In this document: in pieces, positions 1 through 12,813 of the stretch
How positions within the stretch are numbered: position 1 is the stretch's first letter
How the letters are laid out: each line of letters starts with the position of its first letter
From: Desmodesmus armatus
Taxonomy: Eukaryota > Chlorophyta > Chlorophyceae > Sphaeropleales > Scenedesmaceae
Assembly: GCA_007449985.2 (NCBI GenBank)
Contig: VIIQ02000132.1
Coordinates: 185,361 to 249,360, forward strand
DNA length: 64,000 nucleotides
Reading direction: 5' to 3'
Notes under the pieces: generated by a model
What the model was told of the DNA's origin: nothing
The model's input: the letters and a program-made list of their open reading frames with translations, nothing else
The model's database searches: none
Made by a program: the position numbers and the translations under genes

Positions 1-1716
1 GCTGTTCCAGGCACGTCCAGGCCATCATGTGCATACTGAGCCGCCTCCGCCAGGTAGCTGTCCTCAGGGCTCAACATCCCTCCCGTAGGCCCACCTCCCA
101 TCAGGCCAGACGCAGCCCCAAACGCCACATTGTTGCTGCTGCTGCTGTGGACACTGTCAAAGCCCATCAGGGGGCCACCAAAGGCCCCCAACGCACCCAG
201 GGCCGCCACAGGAGACCCCAGGAGCTCTGCTGCCTGAGCAGCCATGAACCCTGCGGCTCCCAGGTTGGGGTTTGAGGACCCAGGGTTCAGGGGGTTGAGG
301 CTGAGGGACATGGGGCTCATGGGGCCTGTGGGGCTCAGAGGTGGAGGCACTCCGAAGCCTTGGCCGGGCGGGCTGTGGGCCCAGGGGTTGTGAGTGGGGG
401 CCGTGGGGGCGTGGAAGGGGTTGGGAGGCATCATAGGGGCTGTACTGGATGGGGTGCCGATGCGAGGCATCATCACTGCTGCTGCAGCTGCAGCCTGCGG
501 AGGTGTTTAACACGGCACAAGCACACAGACAGCAGGCATTGGGTCAGTGCAGAGCTGCTGCATTGTCAACTGCCAACTGCTAGACGCAATGCGTATCACA
601 ACCTTGCCAATTGTGCAAAAGCATGTCACACTGACAGGTGCCAGAATGAGGGGGAAAAGTCAAGCCACAGCCTGAACCCTGACGCAGCAACAGCAACATT
701 GACCGCTGTTGGCGCAAGGGAGGTCTACTCCCCTGTCAAAACCATGCAGTAGTAACACCAACAGTCGCCGAAGCAAAAGTGATTAGCGAGACACGCACCT
801 GCTCAGCAGTGAGTCCTGCAGTTGCCTGCAGCTCGGCCACCAGTGCCTCCAAGGAGGGGCCACCACCACCACCATCACCACCACCCTGGCCGCCTCCTGT
901 TGCGCCCTGCATGCCCATGAACCCTGCGCCCAGGCCAGCACCAGCACCAGAAGGGTTCTGAGACCCTTGGTGCTCAAAGAACAGGCCCATGCCTGAGGGA
1001 TCCCCTGGGCTGGACAGGCGGGGTGTGGAGCCTGGGGTGGAGTTGGGCTGCTGCACCTGTGCTGAGCCGGTGTTGAGCTGTCCTGCAGGATAGCTGCCAT
1101 GCGTGCTGGGGAGGAAGCTCATGTCGCTGTGCTGGTGTGCTGAGGTGCTGATGGCTGCGACGCCAGCACTGGCAGCTAGGTTGGCAGCAGACAGGGGGTC
1201 TGAGAAGCCCATGGAGAGGCTCAGCGCGCGCTCTGCATCCGCAGCAGCAGAAGATGCTGCTGCCACGGAGCTTGATGCAGTGCTTGCTGGAGCGGCAGGT
1301 GGCTCCTGGGGTGCAGCTGTGGAGGTAGCAGCAGGGTTGGGGATGTTGCTGCTGAAGGTGTCGATGCCTGTGCTGTCACTGCCCTGTCCTGCAGACGAGG
1401 CACTGTCATGGACGCCGTTCTCCCCTGCAGGAGCCTCAACACTGTGACTGTTTGTGGAGCTGCTGCCATTGGCTGCAATCTTGTTGTTGAGCTCAGAGTC
1501 AGAAGCAGCAGAGAAAGGGCTCTTGCATTGCTGAGAGCCCTTGCCTGCTGCCTGCTCAGAGGGCTGCTGCTGTTGCTGCGCAGACTGGGGAGGAGGGCGT
1601 GCTGCTGGCTGCTCTGGGCTGCTGTTGCGGCTGGCTGTGCCTGCTGTGCCACTGCTGGTTGCACTTGACAAGCTGGTGCTGTTGTCACTGCACACGCTGT
1701 TTGATCTGCCCTTCAT
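1..1716 (-). CDS. Partial low-complexity protein, 3' end off left edge
   Basis: Minus-strand gene, two exons visible: 1716-799 and 494 to the window edge. The donor is CAG|GTGCGTGT and the acceptor CTCCGCAG; both borders are phase 0, so the frame stays open for about 470 codons. The start is the first ATG (1716), read as MKGRSNSVCSDNS; a GTG-led frame continues a little upstream but has no ATG. The protein is Ser/Ala/Gln rich, with a poly-Gln/Pro stretch near residue 30-45, a Gly-rich block (about 280-290), a short charged helix (LEALVAELQ, about 292-300), then a Pro/Met/Gly-rich exon 2. This composition suggests a disordered regulatory or RNA-associated protein, but no domain is recognisable and the diagnostic part may lie beyond the edge. 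It is divergent from the gene at 2441. Function unknown. Confidence 0.6.
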
Positions 1717-2440
1717 GGTGCACAGGGTCTGCACCTTGCCACTGCCAGACCTGCAGCAGCAAAGGCAATCCTTTCACCCAACAGGCCATCTGCGGACCGC
1801 GCAGCCTTTCGAAACTTTCACAATGAACATACTGCAACGCTACAATGCATTTGCAACCAGTCCTAGGCACACCTGCGCGTTTGCAGCGTTGTTGTTGGTG
1901 ATGGCAAGTGATCGTCAGTCACATCCTCCGCGTTGCTGCCCAACCTGCCCAGCAAGGACCCAAGCAGTCTTCCAGCCATTCAGATAGACCTGTGTCAAGG
2001 CATATGGTGAACATATGAGGTGCATGACATCACGCGCATTTTGCAGTTCCTGCGGCAGGCGGAGAAAGAACCAACCTGGGCTGAAACCAGCAGCTATACA
2101 CTAGTAACGTCAACTATTGGGCTCAGTCCAGCCCTCGACACCTTCGTGAAACAAAGCGAAAGGTGTTCGTGTAGGTCAATGCGCCATTCGCTGTCCTATT
2201 GCAGATGTCGTTGTGAAAGATGCACAACAGAACTTTGAAGTGGAGCTTACAGCGGGGCTACATCTTTGCGATCACCGCTATCACAGCTATGATTAACACG
2301 ATGACTCACTGCCCTTTCCCCCTAAACCACGGTGCGCTGGCAGCCCAGCAGCGCCCATTGATGATTTCCAGTGCCCACGGCCTACAAACGAAACCTTGTA
2401 CGAAGTTCCAGGCTCGTTGACGTGGGGGTTACAACTGACC
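1717..2440. promoter_or_regulatory. Divergent intergenic region
   Basis: About 720 bp between two divergent genes. It probably holds both promoters and 5' leaders. I see no clear TATA box, long repeat or open frame with coding character. Confidence 0.3.
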
Positions 2441-5400
2441 ATGGGAGCAGGCACGAGCACAGCACTCAGAAGTAGCTTTGACAATGGCACACAACATGAT
2501 TGCGACCAAAAGCAGCAGCAGCCGGGGCTGCTGAAGGTCGTACTGGACACCAGCAGCACACAAGCCACACCAGAGACCTCTGTGACCCGCGCAGCTAGGA
2601 TAGGGCCAAGCGCAGGGCTTGCAATTGACAGCGATGAACCCCCTGCGCTGATTGATGCTGCAGGTGGGCTAAGGAAGTGTTCTAGAGCCATGCATGCCCA
2701 TGCATGGCACTGCCGCATGATCTGTCGCTGTTTGCACCCCCTGCTGCGCACAGCCCAGTTTGCTGCCTAGGAGGGGTGCGCACCTGCACAGCCGATGCAC
2801 GCTGACACTTGGCATGCTGCTGGCAGCGTATGTGACAAGAAGAGCTGTTCAGAGAGCCTCGATCTGCAAGTGGTGCTGCTCTGACTCAGATGCAATTGCA
2901 GCAGCAATGGGCGCATGTGCCTGCCATGCGCACAGCGCACTTGCGCCAGCATGCATAATGCATGCTATAGGTGGACTGTGATTGAGTCAAAGTCCATTGT
3001 GCCAAGGTTGGATTTCTGAGAGACGCACCCATCGCCACAAATTCTGCCGCCCATGCACTGCATCTTTTGCAGATGACAGCCCCCTGGGCGTTCCCAGCGA
3101 GGTGGTGCGCAAGTCCCTCATGCTGCCAACCACCTCAGCGCAGCATGTGGGGCGCCTGGTCGTGAAGCCAAGCACTGCCAGTGACAGCGCAGGTACAGAT
3201 CCTGGCGTCTGTTGCTGCCCCAAGTCAATGACAGACCTGTTGTATGCTTGAATTGCAGTGTGCGCTTGCAGTGTGCTTTTGCATGGGCCCCTCCTAGCTG
3301 AGATTGTCAGATTGTGTGCTGAACCTTGCCATGGTTGTAGTGCACGCCACACAAAACCCACATGACAAGTATTGAATGCACGCCATGGGCAGCAATGTTC
3401 GGCATACGGATGGTGCCTGACACCCCTCCCCAATCCGCGCCCTATATTCGCAGAGCAACAGGTGGTGTGGGAGGTGCCTAAAGCAGCCTTGCTCCCTTCA
3501 AGCCCCTCCAGCCCCAACCAGGCAGAGCCAGCTGCCCCTGGCACCGATCGCGCTGCAGCCCCGTCTGTGCTTCTGAGCCCCACATTCATCCTGCCCTGTG
3601 GGGTGAACCCTGGAGGTGGTGGCAGCAGCCCAGGCACCATGGCTGATGGCACACATGGGGCTGACACCCCTGAGCTTGCTTGCACAGAATGGTAGGGGCC
3701 TGTTTGTGGGCTCACATTCTGGCCGTCAGCTGTGCGCTGACGGAAATGCACCCAAGCATGCAGGGTTGCAGTGGTCCCGTCTAGAGCTCACAGTGCAGAT
3801 TAGCAGAAGGCTTTCAGCCTGAACTGGTTATATGGTGAGCAGCACCAGCCTGTAGTACAGTGCGCCTACAGCCCACCAGCACACCTTGTAAAGGTTGTGG
3901 GTCTGCTGGCTCGTGTATGCTTTGCCAAAGCGAGGCCCCACAAAGACTGAGTCTCACGTTTTGCCCTTTGCTGCACCCCCACAGGCAGCTGGTCCTGGAG
4001 CCACAGTACATGCCTACACATGCAGACATCACCAACGGCCCTGACACCCCTCCTCAAGGGTCGAGCCCCACCCCAAGCTCTCCTAGTGCCGCGGTTGACA
4101 ACGCTCAGCAGGTTTGGAAGCCCAGCCTGAGGTTCCTGTGGTCGCCTGGCTGCAGTGCCGGCATCCAAAGCAGCAAGCAGCATGACTCATCAACAGGCAG
4201 CAGCACTGCTAGCCAGGTCAGCAGTGCTGCCGGCCACCTCAGCACAGGCAGCGTACCCTCTTCTGGCAGCAGTGCTAGTGACAGCAGCAGCCAGGGTGAT
4301 CCAACAGAGATGCAAGCACTGCCAGTGGGTTTTGTGGGTTCAGACAGCAGCAGCATCCAGGGTAGCAGGGGACAGAGGGAGACATGCAGGAGTGACAGTG
4401 TGATCAAGCAAGCAGAAAGGAAGCTGCTTCCATCCTCTTGGAGCATCAGGAAGAAGAACCTAGCCCCTGCCTCCTACAAAGCAGCTTACCAGGCACAGCT
4501 GGGGGACATTGCAGCTACTGCAGCTCCGGCAGCTACAGAGAGAGAACCACATGCAGGCAGCACAGTATTTGCAGAAGCAGCGCAGACAGCTAGCCACAGT
4601 GTAGGACATCAGAGCAGCAGCAGCAATGTTAGCCAGCCAGGTGATCACATTGGCAGCAGTGGCAGCCGCCACGGCAGCAATGGCAGCAGTGGCTGGCGGC
4701 TGCAGTGCAATGGCAGCCTGTGTGTCAGCGGTGCTGGGGAAGGAGGCTCTCTACAGGCAGCATCCTCAGGTGGGTTTGTCACTTCTCGCTTGCTTTTTTG
4801 GGGGGGGGGTTCACAAGTGCATGCTTTCAGCGCGGTGCTGTCCACAAGTTTTGTCCACAGCGTGTGCCTTGAGCTAAGGGTGGCAATGCGCTTGCGCCAG
4901 ACAGGGCCGTTGTTTGCACAGCAGATGTCACAGCCAGGCTGGCTCCAATTGTATCATGCAAATGTACAGCAGTCTGGCGGGCCCCATTCGCGTGTCAAGA
5001 CACAGTGGGCCTCAAAACTGTCAGCTAAGTTTTGGCAAGTGTTGTCACCAAGCAAGTGTTGTCACCAAGTGTTGACGTCACCGCGCATTGGTCAGCATCA
5101 GAGTGAAAACACCCCAAATTGAACTGCATCGGTGCCTGCTGCATTTGTGCTGTGCAGGTTTCTCTCTGCAGCTGCACCAGTCTGGCAGCTTATGGGGTGA
5201 GTAACTTGCCTTGCGCTGGGACAAGCAGTCCATGTCATGGGGAAAGCGTCACATGATGTATGACAGAGTATTATTGCCATGCACCCGATTTCTTCTGCCT
5301 GTCTTGTTACTTGCAAATAACTGCAGTGAGAGAGCACTGTACTTGCCAGGCATTCACATATTTTGTCGCTGCGGACCTTTCTGCTTATCTCTATTGCAGG

Positions 5401-8400
5401 TGCTCCCGTCAACATCCAATGCAGTGGCTGCAGTGATGACATCAGCAGCGGCGGCCTGCAGCTTTCTGTGCTCCCCACCACAACCAGCGCCACAGTCAAT
5501 GGCAGCAGCAGCAGCCCCTCCAAGCCCCCCAGCTGCAGCAGCACCGATGCCCTCTGCATCTCGGTGGCCTTCTCTAAGATGCAACTCCTGCTCAACGGCC
5601 CCAAAGCCTCCCTGCCACCATCACCGGTGGTACCAGCTGCTGCTAGCCAGACCCCAGCTGCACCAAACAGTGCTAGCGCCCAGGCCTCCCACACCCACAG
5701 CAACAACAACAGCAACGGCAGCAAGGCACACCAGCAGCATCCATTGGGCCAGTCCCCTCCCCACACCCCGACTAAGGACAGCACCGCTAGGGCGGGACAG
5801 CAGGATGGCAGCTACAACAGCATCAGCAGCAGCCACAGCAGCAGGGCAGCTGGCCAGGTTGGCAGTGAGGGTGGTGTGCTAGCTAGGCCTGTTGTTGCCA
5901 GGCAGTTGGAGGCTGTGCTGCTGTCTCACTCTCCCAGGATGTTGGTCATTGATGGCTTCTTCTCACCAGGTGAGAGAAAGGCCTGCTAATGCCTTTGACA
6001 TGCTGAATGCACAAGGAGACTGTGTTGCATCAAATGTACTTTGTATTGGCGGCGCCGCCATTGTGCATGACCTGGGCAGATGCCACCATGAGGAACTCGC
6101 TAGACTTCAAATCCAACCCAGCTGCTGGCCCAATTGTTTATTTGGTAGTCACCTTGCTGTGCAGTCAACAGGCACCTTCCTTTGGACCAACAGCTGGTTA
6201 CAGATGTGTTACTTGGCATGTGTTTGTCTGTTTGGCCTGTAGAGCTGTGCAACAATCTAATGGAGCTGGCCAGAGACAAGCTGGTGCGCAGCAGGGTGGC
6301 TTCAGGTGCGCATGAGCAAAGAGATGTGTGATGTCGTATGGCTCACTGGGGCATGGCATGCTGCACATTGCCACGATCAGCACTCCCCATGTCCCTGTGC
6401 ATTTTCACCTTCCCACTCTCCTTACGCTCACCAGACATCAAGATATGCACTCAAGATCTGCACTCGCTGACCCCCTTCTCTCTACGCCGTGCCCTTCCAG
6501 GCTCTGAGACACCCAGCCGCACATCCTGGGGTCACTTTTTTGTGAAAGACTCTGCCCGCCACTCCCTCATCCTTGAGGCTGAGGCCCAGATTGAGGCCCT
6601 GTTCAACAGCGCAGCTGTACGGGCCGGCTACGGCCCACTGGCCAAGGTGGAGGCACTGCAGGGTAAGTGGCCTTGCAGGTTACGTAAGAGTGTGACACAT
6701 ACTTTTCCAGGCTATGGCTCACAGACTATGGTTCACTGGGTAGAGGGTGATTGAAATTACTGGGGAGTGGATGCCTGGGCGGGAGGGGTTAGGTGATGAA
6801 GTGCCTCACACTGTTTTGAGGCTGAGGCCCAGATTGAGGCGCTGTTCAACAGTGCAGCAGTACGGGGTGGCTACGACCCACTGGCCAAGGTGGAGGCACT
6901 GCAGGGTAAGTGTATGGCTGGGAGGGGCAGTTGTGTGTGTTGGACACTAAATTTGAGACAGGGATACAATGTGTGTGTGGGGGGGGGGGGGCTTACACTG
7001 TTTGAGGCTCAAGGTCAGATCGAGGCCCTGTTCAACAGTGCAGCAGTGCGCGGCGGCTACTGCCCACTGGAAGCACTGCAGGGTGAGTGGCCTTGAGGGC
7101 CGCGCAAAAGTCGCCACCTCCCCTTCAGGCGCTTTTCCACCTCTTTGGCAACGCGCTTGAGAGCAGCCAATAGTTTGGAAGAGGCAACTTGCTGATGTCT
7201 GGCAATGACCAGGCGTTGCACCACTGTGCACTGTGTGTTCCCGCCCTGCAGTTGTGCGCCACCACAAGGTTGGGTGTTGGGTTTGGGCAGGTGTGTTGTT
7301 GTGCCCCACTCCCCTTCCCCCCCCCCCCCCCCGCCTTCTAGGCTCGTGTGCTCCCCTCCCCCGCCCTGCGCCTCACTCCGCCCTCCCAACCTCCCAATCA
7401 GCATCAGTAGACGGTTCTGGCTACTTGGTGGCAGAAGCAGTTTCAGTGGTGCTGAAGCTTACCCCCCCCCCCCCCCCGCCCCATGCGTTCCTGGCCTGCA
7501 GTTGTGCGGTATCACAAGGGTGAGTTCTACCATGAGCACTATGACAACAGGGCTGATGGGCCCCTCACACGCGCAGCTACCATCCTGGTCTACCTCTGTG
7601 ACACTGAAGAGGGAGGAGCCACGAGGTATTGGAGATTGAGCTTGAGTAATAGGTCTGGAGATTGAGATTTAGTAACAATTGTCCGGTTGCGCTCAGCTGC
7701 CTGCGGTCTGCATCATGACCGTACGTGCAGATCAACAAATGCCGGTAACTTGGCCTAGTCGGATTCAAAGTTGAAACTACGTGTGGCCTATGTTGCTGTT
7801 TCAGTGCCACCCAGTTGGGTGTTTGAGCTTGTGTTGCATCCCTGAACATGGCTAGTAGCTGGTGAGCCTGCCTCAGGCACAAAACAAATTGACAAGGACT
7901 CTTAGCAGCTCATCTGCAGCTGTTGAACCCATGTGTTGCAATGTTCACTTGTGTCTGCCGCAGCTTCTCTCGCGCCCAGCATGGCTTTGGCCGCTGCCCT
8001 GAGGCAGATGCCCAGGTGCTTCCCCCAAGGTGACCGTGGGCCAGGGAGGACGCGGCATCAAGATCTTCCCTGTGCAGGGCAGGGCCCTGGTCTTCTGGTG
8101 AGTGGGGCCCGTGCTGTGGCAATAAGCTGTTGACGGCATACCGTGCATGCATGCATTCATGTGTCAGGCTGACAGGACCACTAGTTGAGGGAAGGGGCGC
8201 CCCCCTGCATTGGACCATTCTGCAAGCCAACACCCCTGGCGTTCTGCCTGTGTTACAGTCTGCAGTTTTGGGCGCGCTGTTGGGCAAACCCTGCATGAAA
8301 TGTGCACGGCGCAAGATTCCGTCTGGTTGAGTCCACTTATAGGCCTTAGGGGCACCCTTATGAGCCCCTAGCTCGCTGACTAGTGCAGAGGTTGGAACCT

Positions 8401-8566
8401 TGTCCCCCCATACCTGTGCTGCAGCATTACATCAATGTGCTGTATCACCCCCTGCAGGTCCAAGCGGCCCAATGGAGATGAGGACCCAAACTCCATTCAT
8501 GCAGCAGACACTGTCGTGTCGGGTGAGAAGTGGATCGCAACCCGCTGGATGAAGGACAACTTCTGA
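2441..8566 (+). CDS. Prolyl 4-hydroxylase-like 2OG-Fe(II) dioxygenase with long N-terminal extension
   Basis: Model exons: 2441-2663, 3073-3192, 3454-3691, 3985-4769, 5400-5969, 6243-6305, 6501-6662, 7502-7625, 8008-8097, 8458-8566. Every junction keeps phase, giving 827 residues. The C-terminal ~200 residues are a P4H catalytic domain: LVIDGFFSPELC (about 632-648), RTSWGHFF, VVRYHKGEFYHEHYDN with the HxD iron ligands H733/D735, VYLCDTEEGGATR, then the distal His H806 (SIHAAD) and 2-oxoglutarate-binding K816 in GEKWIATRWM. The family hydroxylates prolines in secreted or cell-wall hydroxyproline-rich proteins; that role here is inferred. The N-terminal ~620 residues are Ser/Ala/Gln rich without a known domain and without an evident signal peptide, so a fused or mis-joined upstream gene is possible. 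Exon 9 uses the acceptor at 8006-8007; the stronger-looking one at 7962-7963 would break the frame. Confidence 0.78.
6811..7090 (+). repeat. Two extra exon-like copies in P4H intron
   Basis: The last part of exon 7 (6577-6662, encoding AEAQIEALFNSAAVR) is repeated at about 6818-6910 and 7009-7082. Each copy ends in GCAGG followed by GTAAGT or GTGAGT, and each is preceded by CACTGTTTTGAG or CACTGTTTGAG. A copy of the start of exon 8 (TTGTGCGCCACCACAAGG) also lies at 7250-7267. Using copy 2 after exon 7 would create GGC TGA, so these look like decayed duplicates or poison exons. Confidence 0.75.
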
Positions 8567-9784
8567 AGCAGGCTGAAACAGACAGAGGGTTGGGGCTGTT
8601 TGGGGGGCTGTTTGGGGCATGGGCTGTAAGGCAGCTCGCGGCAGTGGTGCGGTCCAGCTGCTGCAGTTTTACTTGCAATGAGACTTATGCAGCTTGCAGC
8701 TTTTTGCGCCTGGACATTGTAGATATATAGCTGGCAGGACTGTTAGGCAGCTGGCTATGTAGACCGCCACAGGGCCTGTGATTGCGGACCTGTGATTGCG
8801 GGAAGATCAAGATCAAGCCTTGGGACTAGGGCGTGACCATTGATGATGTGTGTTGGTGGTATGTGATTGTTGGCCTCAGTTGGTTTGGAACATGGATGTG
8901 GGATTGCAAGTTGCGTAGTGTTCAGGTGTGTGCATATGCCGTGTAACAGTACAGCAAGGAGAGTAGGCTTGCAGGAGGTACTTGAGACAGCTGCACGCTT
9001 GCCGGATTGTAGTTTGGTTCATTTATCCAACATCATTATTTCACCTTCAACCCTATTGGCTGGTAAGAAGACGCGGTCGCAACGTTCAAAGCCCATGCCA
9101 ATCCCACGAACTCAGAAGTTTCACCCCCTCCCAACCAATCACTCACCTGCTGGACGCCTGTGATCAAGCATGTGCAGCACACAGCCCAGCACAGGCTATC
9201 TAGCTGAGCACCAGCAGATTTTGGCGGCAGCTGCTGCAGGCTGTGCAAGGCTGCAGGCTTGGTGGTGGCATCCCACGGCAGGGTGATGGCACAAAGCTGT
9301 TGCGCTAGCAGCGCTGCTGGGTTAGTCATGCTGCTCGCTATGGTGGTTGAGTTGATTACTGTGGGAACTGTCATTTTGAACTGTGGAGCGGCTGCTCAGC
9401 GTACAAGAGCTCGAGATGCAGGTGATCTGCACTAGTGCAGTACTGCCCCCACAGCTGGGTGGCTTTGAGTGACTGCAGCGTTTCAACTGAGCTCAGTTGC
9501 TTAGAAGACATCAAACGGCTGAGTAGACGCATGCATGTGAGTCTCGTGTTTTCAAAGCTTGAATGGCAGTTGAGAAACCCTGGATGAAACGGGATTGGGA
9601 GGGGACTGGCGGTGATTGACGTTCTGACTAGAGTGAAATCCTTGTATATTCGAAGAATTCTTTGTTGTTTTCGATTCACAGTCTGCTTCGTGCCAGGTTG
9701 GCTGCAGGCAAACCTTGGCAACCATCTCGGACTGTTTCGCACCATACAGGCGAGCCCGTTTCTTTGGCACATGACGTGTGACCA
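8567..9784. other. Intergenic, no gene seen
   Basis: Downstream of the P4H stop there is a TGTAA at 8625-8629, the polyadenylation motif typical of chlorophyte genes and a plausible 3' end. The rest has no open frame with coding composition on either strand and presumably includes the promoter of the next gene. Confidence 0.4.
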
Positions 9785-12700
9785 ATGACATCGCTGCCTG
9801 TCCACGCACCTTCGTTAAATGGCCCGGACACGGAACACAAGCCAGCCAGCTCAACAGCAGCAGCAAACCTGTTCCGCCCCCTGCAGCAGTGCTGGGGCAA
9901 TGCTGGAGTGCTGCCAGCGAGCGCAACGGAGGCATGGATATGTTACGTTGCACTTGCTGTCTTCTTCCCATCCACACTCCTCATCAAGGCACTGGGAGTG
10001 TCTTTGGAATGGCGCTTGGTGCTAATAGCAGCTGTGCCAGCAACAGTTGTGCTGTGCTTGGAGGCAGTTTACTGCAAGGTAAGGCAGCATGGGTCTGTCG
10101 ACTATGGGCTCAGCTGCTTGCACCTAATTGCTAGATGGATAGACAGGCCACAGTGATTGCAGACCTCCGATGTGATTTGTGCTGAGTGTGGGCCAGTAGC
10201 AAGTTGCTTACTCAGCCAGGGTGCAGCTGTCTACCAGGCATGTGGCATCACCGCAGCGGCACGCAGGACGTACAGACCCACGCCAGCGGGAGCAGCAGCA
10301 AAAGGAGTGGCAGTTGGACACACATCAGCAAGGCTAGCTGCAAACAGGCGTCATGTCACAGGCACGGCATCAAACAGCAGCAAATCCACAGCCCTGTGTT
10401 GTATGAACAAACCTTGAAACCTGGTCCACGACTACAGCAGAGTACCCTGTTCACTTTTATTGTGTCCCAGGTGGCCAAGCGGCCCTCCACCGGCCTTCAG
10501 TTTGACCGTTGGACCCCCAACCTCCGTGTGATCCGGTACAAGCTGTTGGGTTACCACACACTCCTTGCCACCATAGGGTTCATCTATTACGTAACCCATG
10601 AATACAGCAAGGACATGTACGCCCTATGGTTCCTGATGCTCAGCACCATGGGGCCCTGGGCCTATGCAGCCTCCTTGGTGTACTTTGTAGTGGTGGACGG
10701 GTACCAGACAGAAGCAGCGAAGAAGGAGGATATGTATCACAATCTGGGGCGTGTGGTGGCACGGCAGGGTACTGCAGTGCCCATCCCTGCTTGGAGGTAA
10801 GCCGCAGAAGTGTGAATGTATCTGTCTATGACTGCCTCCTCTCAAGAATGACACTCCTTCCATGTTAGTTGGTGGGTGGTGCTCAGTGAGCTTCAGTGCT
10901 ACATGTGTCAGCATGTATGTTGGCGGAAGGACTGCAGCTTGAGTTGCAAACCCCAACATGACAGAAACAGACGTACATATACATGTCTGTACAAATGCAG
11001 GTGGCACAACATGGCGCGGGAGTACCTTGTGAAGGTTTTCTTCCTGCCATTGATGGCGTCCTTCTACAGCAACAGCCTGCAGACCTTTGAGCGACTGGTG
11101 AGCTTGGCGGCCGGAAGGGAGGCAGGCAGGGGTGTAGAAAGAGACGGTCAAAGCGTGAAAGGGGGGCAACATGGAAAGAGGGTTGCAGCTGCAGCGCTCA
11201 TGGTTGAGATGTGACGTTCAACATGCAGCTGCATTCCCTGCAGGGCGAAGTGGCCGTGCAGCAGCACCAGCAGTCACAAGCATGCCATCCAGCACCAGCA
11301 CAAAGACGTCACTGCATAACCATCACCCAGCTAGCTGCAGACACTGGCCCCAAAACCATCGCTGGTCACTGGGAAGGTGGTCCTCTTTGCTGCAGGCTCA
11401 GCAAGCTGAGCGTTGCGGCCCTGTCCTGCCTGCCTCCTGCTTTGCCTGCCTACCTGCCTGACTGCCTGGCTGCTTTTGTTCCCACCTGCTGCTTTGCTGT
11501 CAAATGTCTCTCCCCACAGGGTCCCCCTCTGATGCAGTCCTTGCTCAACGGCAACGCCACTTTTGTGCAGTGGTTTGCCTTCACCTACGAGACCATCTTC
11601 TTTGTGGACGTGGTGTGGGCAACACCGGGCTACATCCTTTCAGCCAAGCTCTTCGACACGCATGTGCGCTCTGCAGAGCCGACTTTTGTAGGTAAGCAGG
11701 CCAACTCTTGGCACTGCCCACTGCATACAGCCGGCATGTTGATCACAACAGCAGGTGTGCTGCCCGATTGCAGATAATCTGGAGTGCAAGTAATGTGGAC
11801 ATGCTTGACGCGCACACCACAGTGCAGGCACACACAGGATTGACTGACACAGCTTTCCTAACAGGGCTCAGCTACTGGACCCTAGCACTCAAAGTCTGCC
11901 TGTACGTACAAGGCCTGACAGAAGCTGCTTGTCTTTCTTGCAGGCTGGGCTGTGGCGCTCTCCTGCTACCCGCCATTTGTGTACAGCGCATTGGACGCCT
12001 ACTGCACCTACCACAGCCCTGAGAATGCCTGGGGCATTTACTACAGGGAGTCCCCACGCTGGCTGTTCTGGTCCTGGGGTCTCAGCATCTTGGTGCTCAG
12101 CACTATCTACAGTTGGGCTACTGTTGCGTTCGGAATGAGGTTCAGTAACCTCACTAACCGGGTGAGTGTCGTCCACTCAGGGGCCTGTCCTGCACACTGA
12201 CCTGATGTACATGGACCTTTGGGGAAAGGGGCTGGATCCTGTGAAAGGTGCAGCTACAGCCTGGAGTGTGAGCATGTGCAGCAGGGTAGAGCGGAGGCAC
12301 AAGTTCGGTGCAGCTTGGCCCCCACATTCAACATGCCCCTCCATTTCCTGGCATGTGCTAGTCAGTTTGCAGTATCAGCACTTTCTTCGACTGGCCGCAC
12401 TTGTGCCTGATCGACTGCCGCTGGTTTTCCTCTTGCCTGTCGGTTCCATTTGGCCTCAGGGTATCATCACAAGCGGCCCATACGCGTTCCTACGGCACCC
12501 AGCCTACATCTGCAAGAACATCTCGTGGTGGCTCATTGCAGTGCCCTGGTCACCTCATGACGGCATATCGATGGCCTTCAAGCGCTGTGTGCGGCTAGCC
12601 CTGATAAACCTGGTGTACTATGCCCGGGCAAAGACCGAGGAGGCGCACCTGTTGCGTGACCCTGCATATGTGGACTACTGCAACGCACTGCAGCGGCGGT

Positions 12701-12813
12701 ACGGGCTAGCAGGGCGAGTGTCGCCGACGCAGTCGGAGCAGCAGCGCAGCGGTGTGCAGGAAGAGCAGCAGCCGCTGGTGAAAGCAGCAGAGGACAATGC
12801 TAGGGAGGCGTGA
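9785..12813 (+). CDS. Membrane methyltransferase, ICMT/PEMT-like family
   Basis: Exons 9785-10078, 10471-10796, 11001-11097, 11520-11691, 11944-12161, 12460-12813; all phases agree and give 486 residues. It is strongly hydrophobic, with about eight likely membrane spans: near 48-70, 75-97, 120-140, 150-175, in exon 4 (FAFTYETIFFVDVVW), two in exon 5, and IYSWATVAFG. The C-terminal exon begins GIITSGPYAFLRHPAY followed by CKNISWW (370-393), the SAM-binding RHPxY...K...W signature of isoprenylcysteine carboxyl methyltransferases and related phospholipid methyltransferases. The preceding MRFSNLTNR segment and the overall length fit the bacterial-type branch of this family better than the short (~280 aa) eukaryotic Ste14. 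The natural substrate (prenyl-Cys, lipid or other) cannot be told from sequence. The last ~45 residues are a polar Gln/Glu tail. Confidence 0.82.

Noticed and set aside
8022..8026. Apparent 1-nt frameshift in a C5 run of the prolyl hydroxylase gene
   Set aside because: It appears only if exon 9 begins at 7964. Using the acceptor at 8006-8007 gives a 90-nt exon in the correct phase and a continuous catalytic domain.
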